In this document: positions 1-10,966 of the stretch, piece by piece
Layout of the letters: each line of letters opens with the position of its first letter
Position numbering within the stretch: position 1 is the stretch's first letter
Assembly: GCF_910592395.1 (NCBI RefSeq)
Contig: NC_088311.1
Location: 20,625,695 to 20,687,694 of the forward strand
Direction of reading: 5' to 3'
From: Lineus longissimus
Taxonomy: Eukaryota > Nemertea > Pilidiophora > Heteronemertea > Lineidae
Length of the DNA stretch: 62,000 nt
The notes under the pieces: generated by a model
Told to the model about the DNA's origin: nothing
Seen by the model: the letters and a program-made list of their open reading frames with translations, nothing else
Database searches by the model: none
Position numbers and translations under genes: made by a program

Positions 1-31
1 TCACTGTGGCAACTCTCTCTGAAGGGCGACG

Positions 32-37
32 TTTATT
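32..37 (-). promoter_or_regulatory. Candidate poly(A) signal AATAAA of the GPCR
   Basis: On the minus strand AATAAA lies about 210 bases after the TGA stop of the receptor, a reasonable 3' UTR length. The cleavage site would be near or beyond the window edge, so this cannot be confirmed here. Confidence 0.5.
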
Positions 38-246
38 TTGGCTATGTATTCGCCCACTGCTCTTCCATGTCTTGACCTGAGTATCGAACGAACCGTATCT
101 TGCGGCATGGAGAACTCTTCTGCGCTGGGTGTGCGACGACCACGCAAATAGCGATCTCCCAGGCAAGCAATTACTCTTTAACGGGCCAGCAATGCAAGTA
201 AATGCAAACACCCAATGCGTTTCCTACTAAAAGTAATCAGAGCATT

Positions 247-561
247 TCAACGACTTTCTTGTAAGTTCACGCTATCAAACTCAGTTTCCGTGCCGGGCTC
301 CGGTCCGCGGCGTAGACTTTTCCGTCCAGGCGGCGAATACCGTGATGGGATTGCTGTCTGCGTAGTTCCGTTGGTTTTTGTCTCCATTTCGTATTCTGAG
401 GTTCGCTCTTTTTGGGGTATTAGACAGGTTAAGACGTCCTTGTTCCGGCAGATGTACGTCCGGCAAGCATAGCGCATGCTCCGCCGGAAGTTGCTGGACA
501 TGAACCCGTAGACAATCGGATTGAGACAACTCTGTATGTACGGCAGTAAGTTGATGAAATT
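247..561 (-). CDS. GPCR coding exon 6: helix 7 and cytoplasmic tail
   Basis: Terminal exon of 315 bases after the acceptor tttctttccag: 104 codons and a TGA at 247-249. It begins with helix 7, including NPIVYGF, then helix 8 (NFRRSMRYAC) with nearby cysteines, and a tail of about 80 residues rich in serine, threonine, arginine and glutamate. The tail is a plausible target of receptor kinases. Confidence 0.92.
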   Translation of the reverse strand, partial: NFINLLPYIQSCLNPIVYGFMSSNFRRSMRYACRTYICRNKDVLTCLIPQKERTSEYEMETKTNGTTQTAIPSRYSPPGRKSLRRGPEPGTETEFDSVNLQESR

Positions 562-3500
562 CTGGAAAGAAAGGATATACGCGTGATTTATAAGGTCGCG
601 TCTTGGATAAATTTAATTTTGTTTTGTCAAGTGGAAAAGCCACTTTGACTGCAACTGTCAGGATTGTTTATACTTTCTTTGAGCCCGACTGTTAACCTGC
701 TTTGCCTCCATCTGACCAGGTGTAGTAGGAAAATATGGCCTTGGAAAGATTGTCCCGTAGTCAAAGAGCAATTCCTGTTTGATTATGATATGTATTGATG
801 ATACTACGCGTGGCTATCCAGACAAGCAAGTATGTGATCACCACTATATAGCAAATCGGGCGGAGGAGGAGGGGGCATCATCACCACAAAGAATTTTACA
901 TAGCGTGATATAACATCGATATAAAACGCCTCTAGGATGAGGGGGAGCGGTATGAGTATTTCTTAAACTCACCTTGCCGACGTCCGACCCCGTCGCAAAG
1001 AGGAATGTGAGTTCGTGCTTGATCATCACATTGAGGATGAGTTTTGGTCCCCAGGCGAGCAGGAAGATAATGACCACGGTAATAAGCATCTTGATCACCT
1101 GTAACATACAACATCCACTAGTAAAATTTCTAAGTAAGAAAACGTTTGATACATTATACATGCAGTGAAACCTTTCTGGACATTTCTATTCCATTTTGAT
1201 CACTGTAATCTGAACATATCTCTGAGTCTTGGGTATACTGATAAACAATAAATGCCAAAATTTCAGTGACTTTGCGTGCGAATTACTGCACTACGTAGAT
1301 GTTTATCTCTATTTACCTGAGCCGCACGAAATACAACGAGTCCTTAATGTTCTGAAGTTCTCTGATAACATGCTAGCTTAGTCCTGTGGTTATGTTCTTT
1401 ACAAACCTGTTTCCGTGCTGTCTGTATGGCGGCACTGTGTTCCTTGGCAGCTTTCGTGATGGTCTGTTTTCGTGGGCCGTCATGAAGTGCCTGGGTCAGG
1501 CCTGTCCGGCAGTCTTCGTCAACGTACACCTCCCTGCGATTAACAGAATTAGAATTTAAAACCTTTGCGACACAACTGTATGGAGCTAGGCCCCTGCACT
1601 CTGGAACAAGCCGCCTAATTTCAAGGTAGCAAAGACAGGTAACAAACACTTCTTAAGTCACGGATGTTAGAGTGTCTGGCGAGAAGAGCCCGTTTTTTAT
1701 AAGACAATTTGGAAACAACTTCCACTCTCATTGTCGTTTAAAGTAGTCTTGGGAGGAAATCTTTATTCCTGCCTCCAGGGCCTTTTACTCGGAAAATTTC
1801 ATGCTGCGAGACGCACGAAAGATTTAATGGCATCAGATGCGCTGTATGGTGGAATGTTTCTTTCTCTTCCGAGCCATGCTAATAAAACCCGCAAAGTTTA
1901 CGATCTAAAAGTAATTTTTCACGCATTCATCTTTTTCCACTTACGCAGCGTATAGTGGGCTTTTCGTCGGTATTCATTTAAAATTACAGTTGCATCCGGG
2001 GTTTTGTAGCAGTCGCTGATGCTTTTTTATTATCACTTGCATCGATTTTTTGGTTGAGTTAATCTGGCGCAGAAATTCTTGGACGTTACTGAGAAATCTT
2101 AAGTGTCTGAATTCTTTAACATAAAGGTAGGCACTACCACACTAAGATAAGCTTACAATGAGAATTCAAAATGTGCTTAGTATTTTGTTTTTGTTTTGAG
2201 ATGTTCATCCCTATACTAAAGTTGATCAGCATTCTATGTGCCGTTGCTCTGCTAGAAGACCCAAGCTGGGGGGACTCCTCACCCGGCCAGACACGAACAG
2301 GCCGAGCAGCAGAGCTAATCTCTCTATCTTAAAAAGAAAAAAGGGCGAAAAACTGCACTACATGTATTTAGTTACGGCACGATGGGCGAGGTTACTTTGA
2401 AGCACGTGAAGGACAAGATCAAGGTCTTTGCAAGATCATTCAACTTCCAATAGCCGTACTTTACCCCAAAACACTGGAAGGAAAAAACCCTTGAAAAAAA
2501 TAAGAGCGAGTCGATTCTCACCTGTCTGGACCAGTTGGCCCGGTCATCTTGGCCAATTCCTTCGTGCTCACCCACAGTACCCATATCACGCATGCGTAAC
2601 AAAACGACATGATGAATGTTGGGATTATAAACATGAAGAACAACTGATAGTAGGCGTAGGCTGTCCTGCCGGCGTCCTCAACCGTCTCAACACACATTGG
2701 CTGCTTCACGAAAACCTGTCCTGGCCCTGACCTGGTGTGGTTTTTAAAGTAGGAGTTGTATTCGACGCCCTGAAAAATAGCAGTTATGCTGACACATTTA
2801 AAAATTACGAATGATGGGAACGTGATAGTTCAGCCGTTGGTATAAAAAAGTGCTGCCGGACACGTTTCCACTTTTTTCACTCCTGCGCGTTTTGTTTCTT
2901 TTACCTTTATGCATTACAATCCGCATGCACGAAGAAAATGCTCATAATTACTGTACTATGTAAAGGTTTTAAAATTATTTGGAAATGCACCCTGAATTAT
3001 AATTCTTACACGTATGGTGTCTCCTTAAAATGTCATTGACCAAACTGCGTGTACGGTAAGCTTTAAAATTAGTCAACACCAACGTAGCAACTACTCTTTT
3101 TTCTCTGTGGTTTAAAATCAAGTTGGTCCTGAACAACATTCCTGATATTTTGTTGGTCGATTTTAATGTTGAAACTTATTTGTCCGAATTTAATAGTTCA
3201 ATGTCCATTTAAATGAAATATAAAAATCGACTGAAAAAATCCAAAGTTGAATCAAGTGAAATAGACCACCTGGTGAATGTCGCCCAGATATTTCCTACAG
3301 GCTTTATTTATTGAGCTGAGATGAGCTGAGATAGCCTTTTTATGGAGAAAATGACAGCAGTAGCCTACTCATCCAGAAAAAGACATTCTAGTTCGACGTA
3401 CTATTATTTTTTAACGTACAAAACAGTGGATTAAATCAAGTGTTTTGTTTCGAATAGTCGAAAATAATCGATAATTCTACTCCACAGGGAAATATTTGGA

Positions 3501-5407
3501 TTTCGTCCATTATGATGCTTTTTTGTTCAGCAACGGATCTCGAGTCGTAACGCATTAAGCAAACAATAGGTAAAAAATACGCATAAGTGTTCAAAGGAAA
3601 TGATCAGTTCTACCGGTGGTGTTTCAGGTTTACGAGAATATCACAGTCTTGGATGAGTCCTTTAAGTGAGGCATAGATTTATAAAATCTCCATCCACCAT
3701 TTTAGTGCTGTATCAGGGTTTTGTATGCAGGCTAAAGAAGCAAACATAAGCCTCTCATACCCAGGATGTATTTGCGAGTGATTGTCTATTTTTCCTTTCT
3801 TTCTAAGGGAAAACGGGGTTACAAGAATATGAGAACAGGTGTTACAGGGATCAGAGAATCGGAACCAGCTTACGCCCCATACTCTAGGTCTCGGCTTCGG
3901 GTCCAGTGAAAACATTGGTAACTTTTGTCATAAAAGGCAGAAAACAATGACAAAAATACAATTTATAAACAAGAAAATTTCTGTTTTGTTTATATTCTAA
4001 TTTGTCTCCCTTTTAGTTTATATACGTTTGTATTGTGTATGTGTCATTGTTTTCTGCCTCTTAATGTCATGTACCCAATGTTTTTAATTTCAAGTTTGAT
4101 TTCAAAGTTTTACTGTCTCGCCGACAAAAAGCCGCGCATGGTGCAAAAGATCGATAAAACAAAATAATCTGCCATCTAATTTAGATTTGATTCGCATTTC
4201 CAGGTTAAATAGATTAATAAACATTGAAATGCTGATAATCGGAGGCCAAATGCTATTAGTACATTTCTTTGTGAATTTACCGCCAGTGGCAACAGCTTTG
4301 ACGTTCGTATTCATTATCATTGTAGGCTTACCATTCTCTGGCTCCGATCACCTCGCATCATTATTAAAGATTAAATCATTCGTCTCAAATGAATCTCACA
4401 TGATCATGAAAAAGGTGTTACGAATATTATCATTACAAATAAATAAATGAATATACTTACAATCACATGCAATGTAGGTGCAGAGAATATGATGGCTAAA
4501 GCCCATACAAATATTAGAATCTTGGTACTACTGCCCATCGTGAAGAACGAGCGTGCCTTCATTGGGTAAATGATCACCACGTACCTAGAAATAATGAAAT
4601 GGTATAAAAAGAACAGTATAGGTCCAGCTTTAAGCTGATTCATATGGGTCTGTACTGAAAATGCATTGAAATACCAAGAACTGGTTAATTTTCATTAGAT
4701 CCGTGATTTTAGGGAGGTTGAGGTCGGTCCTGACTTCGAGAAAAAGAACGAGTCATTTTCGAATTCGATTGACTGACTCACTCGTCTGCCGAGCGGTGGC
4801 AAGTTCTTAACCGCAATGCGCGTCGCGACTCCGTGTACATTTGGTTCTCGTTCTCGGAGTCGGAGCTGATAACAACCTCCCCTTGACAAGAGTTAGTGAA
4901 AATGTAAGCTTACCTTTCGATACTAACAGCCATTAAATTCAGCACAGAAGCCATTCCAGTGAGAACTTCTATAAACCCGACGACTTTACACACTGCTGCG
5001 TCTATTGTTACCGTGTTAAAGAGAAAGTGCTTGATCAATTCGCAAGGTACACATATCAACAGAAAGAACAGGTCTGCTGCGGCCAAACTGACCAAAAACA
5101 ATGTCGTGACGCTCCGAGATTTTCTGTCTCCAACCATTACGAAAATGACCATTGAATTCCCCGCTACCCCGACGATAAACGCAACGGCGAAGATGATGAT
5201 GGATGGGATGAAGTAGGACACGGTATTCCATGGTTCTAATATGTTTTCGATGTCACCTTCGTAGTAATAATACTCGCCAATCGTCTGAGGCATTAAGTCA
5301 CTGTAGTCGAAATCCATTCCTTCGCTTTCCTCTGAAGTGTAGGTCACATTCGTGAGATTGTTGGCCGAATCCTCCGACATAGTATTGATTAGTACTTCGT
5401 CCGTCAT
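247..5407 (-). CDS. Class A (rhodopsin-like) peptide-type GPCR, six exons, 477 aa
   Basis: Seven-transmembrane receptor of the plasma membrane, expected to bind an extracellular ligand and signal through G proteins. Coding exons on the minus strand are 5407-4914, 4584-4461, 2769-2522, 1533-1407, 1098-973 and 561-247; all introns are GT-AG and join in frame (phases 2, 0, 2, 0, 0). Landmarks in the 477-residue product: N84 (helix 1 GN), D112 (LAAAD, helix 2), C140 and C232 (expected disulfide), E164-R165-Y166 (DRY position), W192 (helix 4), P256 (helix 5), AWGP at 346-349 (usual form CWxP), and N387-P388-x-x-Y391 (NPxxY) followed by a helix-8-like FRR stretch with cysteines that could be palmitoylated. 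N-glycosylation sequons lie at N17, N20 and N216. The phrase ERYVVIIYPMKAR recalls the cholecystokinin, orexin and QRFP-type peptide receptors, but the exact subfamily and ligand cannot be assigned by eye. The start is the first ATG in the open frame, with A at -3; an in-frame stop lies upstream. Confidence 0.93.
973..1098 (-). CDS. GPCR coding exon 5: helix 6
   Basis: A 126-base exon, exactly 42 codons, phase 0 on both sides. It encodes helix 6 with W347-G-P349; alanine replaces the usual cysteine in CWxP. The third extracellular loop follows (KHELTFLFATGSDVGK). The acceptor is gttacag and the donor AAG|gtgagt. Confidence 0.9.
1407..1533 (-). CDS. GPCR coding exon 4: third intracellular loop
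   Basis: A 127-base exon completing R289 and encoding residues 290-331, a hydrophilic and basic third-loop segment ending in TARKQ. The acceptor is taatcgcag and the donor is CAG|gtttgt, a weaker donor than the others. The exon is supported mainly by exact frame agreement on both sides and by the arginine/lysine-rich run just before helix 6. Confidence 0.85.
2522..2769 (-). CDS. GPCR coding exon 3: second extracellular loop and helix 5
   Basis: A 248-base exon after the acceptor tttttcag. It encodes the second extracellular loop with sequon N216-H-T and the conserved C232, then helix 5 with P256 in FIIPTF. The donor gtgaga follows in phase 2 after two bases of R289. Intron 2 upstream is 1,691 bases and contains a hairpin repeat. 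Confidence 0.9.
3913..4080. repeat. Hairpin (MITE-like) repeat in GPCR intron 2
   Basis: Inverted arms of about 50 bases begin with CATTGG and end with CCAATG. They share the core GGCAGAAAACAATGACA and its reverse complement around a T/A-rich centre. Similarity between arms is roughly three quarters by eye. The form fits an old miniature inverted-repeat element. No target-site duplication was recognised. Confidence 0.5.
4461..4584 (-). CDS. GPCR coding exon 2: second intracellular loop and helix 4
   Basis: A 124-base exon. The acceptor tttctag is followed by the G that completes R165, then Y166 and the YPMKAR second-loop signature. Helix 4 follows with W192. The donor gtaagt lies in phase 0 after isoleucine 206. 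Intron 1 upstream is 329 bases. Confidence 0.9.
4914..5407 (-). CDS. GPCR coding exon 1: N-terminus and helices 1-3
   Basis: Encodes residues 1-164 plus two bases of R165. It holds the acidic extracellular N-terminus, helices 1 to 3 and the first residues of the ERY motif. The donor reads GAAAG then gtaagc, so the intron splits the arginine codon of the DRY-position motif (phase 2). A good acceptor-like tract ending in CTGCAG at 5431-5436 raises the possibility that a 5' untranslated exon lies further upstream. The open frame continues 29 codons beyond the ATG only by using a TTG, so that extension is not taken as coding. Confidence 0.9.
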
Positions 5408-5494
5408 TTTGTCAGCACTATCTCCTCCGGCTGCAGACGATATGATGCAATAGGGCAGTCCTATCGAAAACCTGACGAGGTGCTTGGTATTCAA

Positions 5495-7033
5495 ATATAG
5501 TCACACCCTTCACGGTGGTGCTGCAGCACTGCTACAAACCTGTACATGTATGTTGTGTATCGTGCTTCTTCATTCCCTGGACGTAAACATATAAAATCCC
5601 TTTACTAAAAAAATAAGACGAGATAAACGCCGTGATTTAGCAGACGAAGGTATCTCCGCCACCGAAAGCTGTCCGTCGTTCTCAGACCGTTCCTCTGATT
5701 TAGAAAGATGAGATTGAAATGCCTTCCTGAACGTACCGTTTGCAAATGGAGTTAATTGTATCACAGCCGGCACTCACGTATATATGCATTAGCCTGCAAT
5801 TATACAGAAAAGAAAAGAATTATTGAACAGCAATGGTTTGTTTTGATTGACAAAGTCATGGGTACATCTGCAACTGCGCGGGTTGAACCTCAGTTACGTG
5901 GTGTCACATGTGTTGGCACTGGCATCCTGACGTTCTCAGGTCAATTATTGAATGAACGGGCTGCAATTTGTAATTGAGGCAATAACATGTATGTTGATAA
6001 AGACATTTAGCGCACTGCAACGTGCCGCTACGGGTGGGCCAAATGAAGTTATTGACGGCTGACTACATCACGGGCAGGAGGACCAGGAGTCCATCAGGGC
6101 CACTTAACTCCCACATTGATGGGGCCTATTACTTGCCCTCTCATGCAAAAAACGTGTTTCTGACCGTGATTTTGGTCGAAAAATTCCAAGAAGTCATATT
6201 GCCTCCCCAAGACCAAATGGCTTGCTAAGGCTGTATATGTGTTTTGTCGAGTCACCACGACGTTCGGGCCGCGAGTGAGTGCAACACCTTAACCATCATA
6301 CCAGTTGTGCCGCAAATACTCTAATGCGACGACGACTGCTGTGATGTTCCATCTGCCGCGGCATCAAGTCCATTTGACTTGGACTCCCTGCTACTGATTG
6401 TAATGTTGACTCTTAACTCCTTTTATTTTCGCAGAGTTTTGATTTTTTCTTGATAAATGCAATAACCCAAGTGCAAGACCATTCACCATTGAATGTCTAT
6501 TCAGGTTAACACCATGATGTTTTTCGCCATGGCGGAAATAAGTTATAGGCTATACTCGCCAGTAAAACTATCAAAGCGATCGGGGTCAGAGGATGGTTAG
6601 CCGACAATGATGTTGAATACTTTAAACCAGAGTCAAAGCTGTTGCCAATGGCGGTACATTCACAAAGACATGTAATTGAATTAGTCCTACATACATTTAT
6701 AAGTAGTCCAATGTTCATAAATCAATTTAACCTGGTAATACGAATACAATGAAAATTAGATGCAAGATTATTTTGTTTAAGATACAATATGTATTTTTAA
6801 CTACGCACAGCTTTTTGACGGCGACCAAAAAACTGACATGCAAGAGTACGATACTGATGACAAAGCGGCATGCTGTGTCATGTTGTCTTGGCTTGCGCTT
6901 TCGGGGACGGAGCTTTCAGAGGCACTCTGAAAGAGAAGGTGCTCGGAACATCGAAACCCAGTCTCATCTTCATCACAATTGGTAGTATCTGCTGTCTGAG
7001 CCGCTGCAATATTGGCAAACAAATGGGAAGTTC
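5495..7033. other. Upstream flank of the GPCR, no gene seen
   Basis: No convincing exon is visible on either strand. The part next to the receptor start probably contains its promoter and perhaps an untranslated first exon. A TACATGTA palindrome occurs near 5545. Open frames here are short and resemble no known family. Confidence 0.5.
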
Positions 7034-7538
7034 TCAATGCAGATCTCGATGAAGAATGTCAACAGTAGATAAAATGTCAGTTTGTGAGATATGATATAGT
7101 CTCTGCGTATAGTCATCCGTCATCTCTGACAGTGACACCCCGACCCCTAAGCCTTTGACTTCGAAAGAAGTCCGGTTGTAAACCACGGAGAGTCTTGATG
7201 GTGTTGAGTAGGTCTTCATCAGTTGCCGGATTACGACCGGCGTTGCTCTCTAGGAAGAAGGTCGGACATGTCTGAGCTCTTGCAGATAAAATACCAACAT
7301 ACAAACATCCATTTTTAACGTCACGGACAAGTCATGCACGAAATCTGCAATGTGATTTCCCGAGGTTCTCATTTGATGTGGCCTCTTACCTGCCAACATT
7401 CTGGCATCATCGTCCTTGACGCCTCACTGGAAAGCCCCATATGATCAGCCACAAAGAGGTGGCAAAATTGATATTTTACGACCGAGCACACCTGTTGTAA
7501 CGCCAATGCACACGTCACAACCAATGATTGTCTACTAA

Positions 7539-7769
7539 TTACATCTCGACAGAAGTTAGACGCTCCCTCCCTGATTGATAGGTGCTTGTTTTGGCAGCCA
7601 CGTAAGCAATCTTGTGGGTAGACTGGGCAAATTCTAGGAAAGTACAAATTAACACGATTAGTTTGTATAGTAGGCTGAAGCTTGTGATGACCACCACACT
7701 CCATACTAATCGTCCGAGATTCTTACATTCGTTACGTTCATGATGGAGCCCCATGATGATACTTATCAT
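7539..7769 (-). pseudogene. Possible DEG/ENaC first-helix exon or fragment
   Basis: This 76-codon frame starts at an ATG. It reads GLHH, then NLGRLVW, then a hydrophobic helix (VVVITSFSLLYKLIVLI) and FLEFAQSTHK. The order of a short HG-like motif, an R-x-x-W start of the helix and an F/Y-x-x-x-x-T after it resembles the N-terminal part of degenerin/epithelial sodium channel proteins. The FPAVTIC-type motif expected soon after the helix is missing, and a stop follows. No second membrane helix or cysteine-rich domain was found nearby. It may be a decayed fragment, an isolated exon or a chance match. Confidence 0.25.
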
Positions 7770-9311
7770 TTCTTACGTACCCGTTAACTTTTATGAAAAG
7801 CTGTACATATGCAAGAGCCTGTTCCCGCACCCATCACCGACCCATCAAAGGATCTACTATGTTCATTGCCAACCTAAGCGACTTTATTCAGAGATACCAC
7901 GGTTTCCTTGGGGAATGAGATAATGAAGGAAACGTCGCAGACGAATGAATTTAATAATCACTAAGAGAATTCAGCCCGTTTGTCCAAATCAACTGTACTT
8001 TGGCGTCATCTCCTTTAGTTAAGACCATTAGACTTTGAAAACGCCAAGTTGACTAAATGGCTACTTTGTTTTGAACAGGCAGATCAAGTAAAGCAACTAA
8101 AATCATGATAGTCTTGTTAGTGATGGCACTGTATATTGAAGTGCCGTACTCAATGGTACTGAACTTGGATGTGACGGTTAGCTTTACTTTGCTCAGCGAG
8201 TGATGTCTGATCAATCAGTAACATAGAAAGAGAGGGTTGTAGCTTCCAACACTTAATCCCCTCTCTGATCCCATTCCTCGGATGAAGCTAAGGATTCATC
8301 TAAATATGGATTGGGTACCAAGGATTCCTTGATTCTTTCTTGCATCTGACTGAGCGATGCCTAAAGTGCATCGCAAACGAACGATTTAAGCCGCCCTTGC
8401 CTACGATCATGATAACATGCGACCTGTGATTAGTTTCAAACCCTGCGATAGCGTTTTTACTCGTAGACGAGAGATCCTTACGTCGCACATCGCATTTTAG
8501 CGATTACAATCGCTTGTCGCAGAGATTTAAATCGTCCGTTTGAGCTGGACTTAAGCTACCTACGAGATGATCTTAAAGACGGGCACACTCATCTTGGACA
8601 GCAGCCTGGTAAAACCAAGCGCCTCCCTGCGAGATCTCGTGACTTTTGGGTGGTCGATCCGACCTTGCGTCAGGAATTGGCGGCGGTGCAATGACTATAG
8701 GGACGAGGCTGCTGCTGGGACAGGAATACATTTAAACCTGAACAGGAAGTATGCGCATCACGTCAAAGTTAAGACGCGTAATCCGACTTCAATGGCGAGT
8801 ATTTACTCCCCGATGGAAGACGTCAAACGATAAAGCGATCCTCCTCTTGAATGTAAAAGACTTCAAAGCGATACTTCAAGAAAGAAGCAAGAAATCTTTA
8901 GTAATTAAATGCACTTTCTCCGCGCAGACCCTTCAAACAGCTGTACGAGACTTGATGGAAAACTCTGTCATATCTTTGTGGATCACGTCGTGAGCGCGCA
9001 TCGCGAGTGCGCATCGTCTGTTTATTCTTGTTATTGTTTATATCGGTTGATGCACTGACGTGATCTGGAAGGCAGCAGTGATTGTGATGGCTTTCACTAA
9101 GTGGTCCCATTATTGTTCATTACATTTAAGGTTTTTAGTGTTTATACCAGCGACAAACTTATCGGGTATTGCATGTGGGTAGGTTCGATTATTCATTTTT
9201 TTTAGTCTTGAAGGGAGGGGCAAAACACTGCCACGCATTTTTAGATTAAATTAAAAATGACGCATTTTAACTAAAAAAGATGTTTTTCAGTGTCAGACAA
9301 TATACTTCGTC

Positions 9312-9327
9312 GGGGGGGGGGGGGGGG
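9312..9327. repeat. Poly-G run (16 bases)
   Basis: Uninterrupted run of guanines. A similar 15-base run lies at 20693-20707 and a 17-base C run at 48981-48997. Exact lengths may be affected by sequencing. Confidence 0.9.
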
Positions 9328-10909
9328 TGGATTCCCCTCTCTAGCTTTAGTTCTGAAGTACAGTTACCTTCATCAATTTAATCAAGTTATTTGACGCCTC
9401 TAGCTAGCCAGATCGTGCGCTGAATCAGATTAGTGCAGTGCCTTATAGTATCACTGTATTTTCATGCAAAACGCTTCTTCGAGAAAAAAACCTCATCATT
9501 CTGCGGAGGAGTAAAAAACACAATCAATCTATATCACACACCATGACATAATGTCACTTCCACGGAAACTGCAGATCGAAACCATCTAAATGAAAACGCC
9601 CAGTTGGCGCACACACGGTGTGAATTCTAATGGCCTCCGCTCACTTATAATTGGAAAGATTAGTCTCAGTCAACAGCAGGTACCGATACCGGTGGTTCAA
9701 GTAGGATCGGAAAGGACGGCATAAGGGAAATCCGCTGATGAACGTGCTACTGGTATATATCATGTTTTCGGGAGTGCGTCAGTCAGTAATAGCTACCATA
9801 ATCACGATTATGATTGTTTACTAAACCCGTCTAGAAGGGACCCGTGGCAGAGGCTCAGTCAGGATTTCGTTAGAGTAAACTGGACGATTTATGGTCGATT
9901 TCGCAAATGATTTTCAGCTCTGAGCCTATTTCCGGCCATTTTGAACTCACATACAACGTTTTTTTCTTCCCAAAGGGAGTCCTCCGCACCCCGACACCCT
10001 CTGACTGCGCTTACATGTTTGCGTTGCTCTCCCGGGGTTGTTGTTGCCCAACGTGATGACCGACAGAAGAACAGTTCGTGATCGTATAATGGTCGGCGCC
10101 TTCACTCGACTCGTAATGCAATCTCAGCCACCTTAATCACAAGTCTTTCGGTGACAAAGTGTTATAGTGATACCTAAAGAGATTACAAATTGTCGATTGC
10201 TGACATGACTGGGTTGGTTGTAACTTATCTTCCCTTTCCTGCAAGTGACGCATACGATGAAGATGGTCTCAACAGAAAAGGATACGTGCATTCGCCGTCA
10301 AATGCATTGCTCGTTTCATTTGATAGTCCTTAACCCCACCACCAAATTGGTATTTTGCGGGTAAGGTGAACCAAAATTGAGGGATAAGACTACATGTATT
10401 GCAGACGAAGATCGAAAGCTGTAGTGTTTCAGAAAGGTGACTGTTGAATAATGATGGTTTTATGCCTTTGTCGTCAGCTGAAACAAAAACGTTATTGATA
10501 TTACATGTAATTGTAACTGTTCAAAAATCAAAAAATATTGCTACATGGCCAGTTTAAAATTTTCATATCAAGCGATGGCGGAACTTGAACGACACTTCAT
10601 TTCCTATCAACATTGTCAAGATTATTAAAGCATGACGATTTACCATGAGATTAAAAACCGTGATTAAATTTACTTAAGCGAGAAACAATATGTGCGCAGG
10701 GCTTCCCCCTTTGTGTAATAGCGAACTATGGTCCCAGCCAAGGAAACCATCATTTTTCCAGTCAACATTTTCTCGATGGTCTTGCCATCCTGGAAATATA
10801 CTTTTTCGTTTAAGATTTTGAGTCACTCTGGAACCTGCCTTATGGTTGACCATGAGGGGACGATTTCGTTCCAACTCCTGACCTTTGAATCAGATATGGT
10901 CTTAGATTA

Positions 10910-10966
10910 TACATGTACAGACATGTACATGGTATTCCATTCCATGTATCTCCACATGTACATGTC
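10910..10966. repeat. Cluster of ACATGTAC palindromes
   Basis: The palindromic octamer family TACATGTA/ACATGTAC occurs repeatedly within 57 bases. The same motif recurs across the window, for example near 31835, 42837, 43412, 45997 and 59809. Confidence 0.7.

Noticed and set aside
2428-2730. 100-codon plus-strand frame
   Set aside because: It lies opposite GPCR exon 3 and has no domain; it is a shadow of the real exon.
5408-5494. 29-codon upstream extension of the GPCR frame
   Set aside because: It begins at TTG, not ATG, and an in-frame TGA lies just before it. The ATG at 5407 has a suitable context and is the first in frame.
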